16,228 bases of DNA from RGIG5327 sp045612485 (GTDB lineage: Bacteria; Verrucomicrobiota; Lentisphaeria; Victivallales; UBA1829): NCBI GenBank assembly GCA_045612485.1, contig JAZKZE010000159.1:1-16228 (forward strand). The letters are read 5' to 3'. Made by a program: the position numbers and the translations under genes. Below, piece after piece: positions 14,893 through 16,228 of this stretch; position 1 is the stretch's first letter; the number at the start of each line of letters is the position of its first letter. The notes under the pieces are model-generated. The model was not told the DNA's origin, did not search any database, and saw only the letters and a program-made list of their open reading frames with translations.

Positions 14893-15767
14893 ACGTTTTC
14901 CGTCCCGGCAGCGGAGACTGCTCCGGGAAATTTTACCGCAAGATCCGCTTTCAGTTTCCCTGCCGATTTATAGGCACAACGGGCGGTAGTGGAACAGCAC
15001 TTCAAGGAGATCTCATTGAAGTCACGGACATTTTCCATATCTGTTTCCGGAGATAGAACCGGAAATTCCGTAACAGGATTGCCGCTGTAAAGACAGTACA
15101 GAACTTTTCCCACAGCATAAATATCCCGCATTTTTCCTGTGCATGGACATAAAGGCATGTAGTCAGGCGTTCCGTTATATTCGTCATAGGTCTTTTCACA
15201 TTCCCCCGCCAATCCGGGATCTGCTATTTTCAGTATGCCATTATGAAAATATATGTTTTCCGGCTTCAGATCCAGATGGGCGATCCCCCGGGAATGAAGG
15301 TGTTCCAGAGCATGAACGATCCGGTATATAAGAGTGGGAACCTGGGATAACGGGATCATTTTTCTGTTCAGACGTTCCGCAAGAGTATCCGGAATATAAC
15401 AGGAGGGATCTTTACTGAGGTTATCGGCAAGAAAAAGAACATAATAGAAATAATTTTTTGTGCGGCCGATACGGACGATCTCTGCAAGATTTTCGTGAGA
15501 ACCGGCATTGTTCCTGTATGTGAGAATATTGCGGAATTCCTGCTTCGCCGCTTTTTTACAACAGGAACATTTACGGTGTAATTCCTGTTCCGCTGTTTTC
15601 TGACAGCAGCTGCATTTACGGGGTACAAGCCGGACAGCGCAACGTCTGCCTCTGCAATCCCGTCCTTCCCATACTTCTCCTGTTCCGCCTTTTCCGCAGC
15701 AGCAGATCAAATGGAAATGCGGTATTTTCGGTACAGCAGAAGGTGTATCGGTAGCTTTCTTATTCAT
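14889..15767 (-). CDS. Atypical cysteine-rich Hanks-type protein kinase
   Basis: Numbering from the preferred ATG at 15767 (292 residues). The gene is open to an ATG at 15782, but GGGAG lies 7-8 bases before 15767 and the promoter start leaves almost no leader for 15782. The fold is a Ser/Thr kinase: glycine loop GKGGTGEVW (25-33), HLDLKPEN (164-171), GTPDYM in the activation segment, and RDIYAVGKVLY (Asp215). Three key motifs are altered. The beta-3 lysine is Arg46 (CAVRL), DFG is DPG (183-185), and APE is missing (MPLCPC). Between beta-3 and helix C sits a duplicated 15-residue unit with CSCC in each copy (50-79). Nineteen cysteines are present in all, and no membrane segment. It may be weakly active, a pseudokinase, or a metal or redox-responsive protein. 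Its stop overlaps the converging MBL gene by four bases. Confidence 0.85.
   Translation of the reverse strand: MNKKATDTPSAVPKIPHFHLICCCGKGGTGEVWEGRDCRGRRCAVRLVPRKCSCCQKTAEQELHRKCSCCKKAAKQEFRNILTYRNNAGSHENLAEIVRIGRTKNYFYYVLFLADNLSKDPSCYIPDTLAERLNRKMIPLSQVPTLIYRIVHALEHLHSRGIAHLDLKPENIYFHNGILKIADPGLAGECEKTYDEYNGTPDYMPLCPCTGKMRDIYAVGKVLYCLYSGNPVTEFPVLSPETDMENVRDFNEISLKCCSTTARCAYKSAGKLKADLAVKFPGAVSAAGTENV
14904..14934 (+). terminator. Weak hairpin after the amidase-MBL operon
   Basis: CCCGG (14904-14908) plus AGC pairs with GCT plus CCGGG (14923-14927), with one bulged base, followed by AAATTTTA. The T run is short, so it is a possible terminator only. It lies inside the kinase coding region. Confidence 0.35.
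15531..15620 (-). repeat. Tandem 45-bp duplication encoding two CSCC units in the kinase
   Basis: The two copies encode RKCSCCQKTAEQELH and RKCSCCKKAAKQEFR, 15 codons each, with 9 of 15 residues identical. They insert between beta-3 and helix C of the kinase. Confidence 0.85.
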
Positions 15768-15793
15768 GCGCATTTCTCCCATTACAAAATGGT

Positions 15794-15822
15794 AATATAC
15801 ATGTATATACTGTGTGAGTCAA
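15794..15822 (-). promoter_or_regulatory. Promoter of the kinase gene with overlapping palindrome
   Basis: On the minus strand, TTGACT (15822-15817) and TATATT (15799-15794) have a 17-bp spacer, with the start expected near 15787. A perfect 14-bp palindrome ATATACATGTATAT (15795-15808) covers the -10 box and half the spacer and could be a repressor site. Confidence 0.7.
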
Positions 15823-16228
15823 GCAGAAAATAAACATTTTTTACAACAATATAATAAGATAATATATTTTATATACTTTTGTACTTGAAATTATGTTATT
15901 TTTCTATTGTATATTTTTTTCGGGAAGCGGAATGGAGAAAATATAAGTTTATTTTCCACAGCTATCCCATAATTTTTCAAAAAACGGGTATTTCCCTTGG
16001 GTTTGAACAGGAGAAAATTGATTTTTGAAAAAGTGATTTTGTCAGATTTTTTCAAAAATACTTCATTATCCTGTTTTGTGCAACCTTCAGGAGAGAGCCC
16101 CAAACGCATTTTACTTTTTTCTCTCCCCCTCACTTTTTCCTTTTGTGCAGTCAAACTCTTTCGTAATGCGGCAGTTTCTTTTTCCATTATACGCGCCTGC
16201 GTTCATTCGGGCAAAAAACGCCCTCATT
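15823..16228. other. AT-rich stretch without a supportable gene
   Basis: About 400 bases of A/T-rich sequence. A minus-strand frame of 98 codons (16187-15891) and an edge-crossing minus frame ending in TAA at 16113-16111 are open, but neither has a ribosome-binding site or a recognisable motif. GGGC (16210-16213) and GCCC (16221-16224) could form a small hairpin at the right edge. No tRNA or array was seen. Confidence 0.6.

Noticed and set aside
15891..16187. 98-codon minus-strand open frame in the right-hand gap
   Set aside because: No ribosome-binding site, lysine-rich low-information peptide, in AT-rich DNA, and overlapped by another open frame on the same strand. It cannot be supported as a gene.

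Overview
This looks like a chromosomal segment from a Gram-negative-type bacterium, most likely of the PVC group. My best guess is Lentisphaerota/Victivallales, at about 50% confidence. The guess rests on the mixture of a GTP-type PEP carboxykinase, a small RRM RNA-binding protein, the DXP-independent PdxS/PdxT pathway, a periplasmic Amidase_3 and a Hanks-type kinase. No rRNA, tRNA, CRISPR, insertion sequence or phage gene was seen. Genes are separated by short AT-rich gaps, many with good promoters (TTGnnn, 17 bp, TATATT-like) and clear intrinsic terminators.

Layout. 1-157 (-): 5' end of a probable secreted protein with an in-frame (AAGC)18 repeat, running off the left edge. 432-2057 (+): aroK-aroC, the late shikimate pathway. 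2114-2680: two gene stumps meeting head to head, an ADP-ribosylglycohydrolase C-terminus (-) and an unknown C-terminus (+). 2843-4684 (+): GTP-dependent PEP carboxykinase with its own strong promoter and terminator. 4931-5758 (+): an uncharacterised, possibly TIM-barrel protein. 5855-7305 (-): pdxS-pdxT. 7387-8805 (+): a divergent MocR/PdxR-type regulator that has lost the PLP lysine. 8837-10039 (-): an MFS transporter. 10109-11389 (-): O-acetylhomoserine sulfhydrylase. 11828-12163 (+): RRM protein with a long leader. 12323-14892 (+): a secreted N-acetylmuramoyl-L-alanine amidase coupled to a metallo-beta-lactamase-fold protein. 14889-15767 (-): an aberrant cysteine-rich protein kinase. 15823-16228: AT-rich, with no gene I can support.

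How the parts work together. aroK and aroC sit 6 bp apart and make chorismate. pdxS and pdxT overlap as TGATG and form the PLP synthase. The neighbouring PdxR-like regulator shares a 40-bp region with face-to-face promoters and two matched inverted repeats, so it probably controls pdxST and itself. The PLP made would serve enzymes such as the sulfhydrylase. The amidase and MBL-fold genes overlap by one base and are surely co-transcribed. The kinase converges on them with a 4-base overlap.

The most unusual items are the tetranucleotide-repeat gene at the left edge, the lysine-less PdxR-like regulator, and the 19-cysteine kinase with a duplicated CxCC insert and three altered catalytic motifs.
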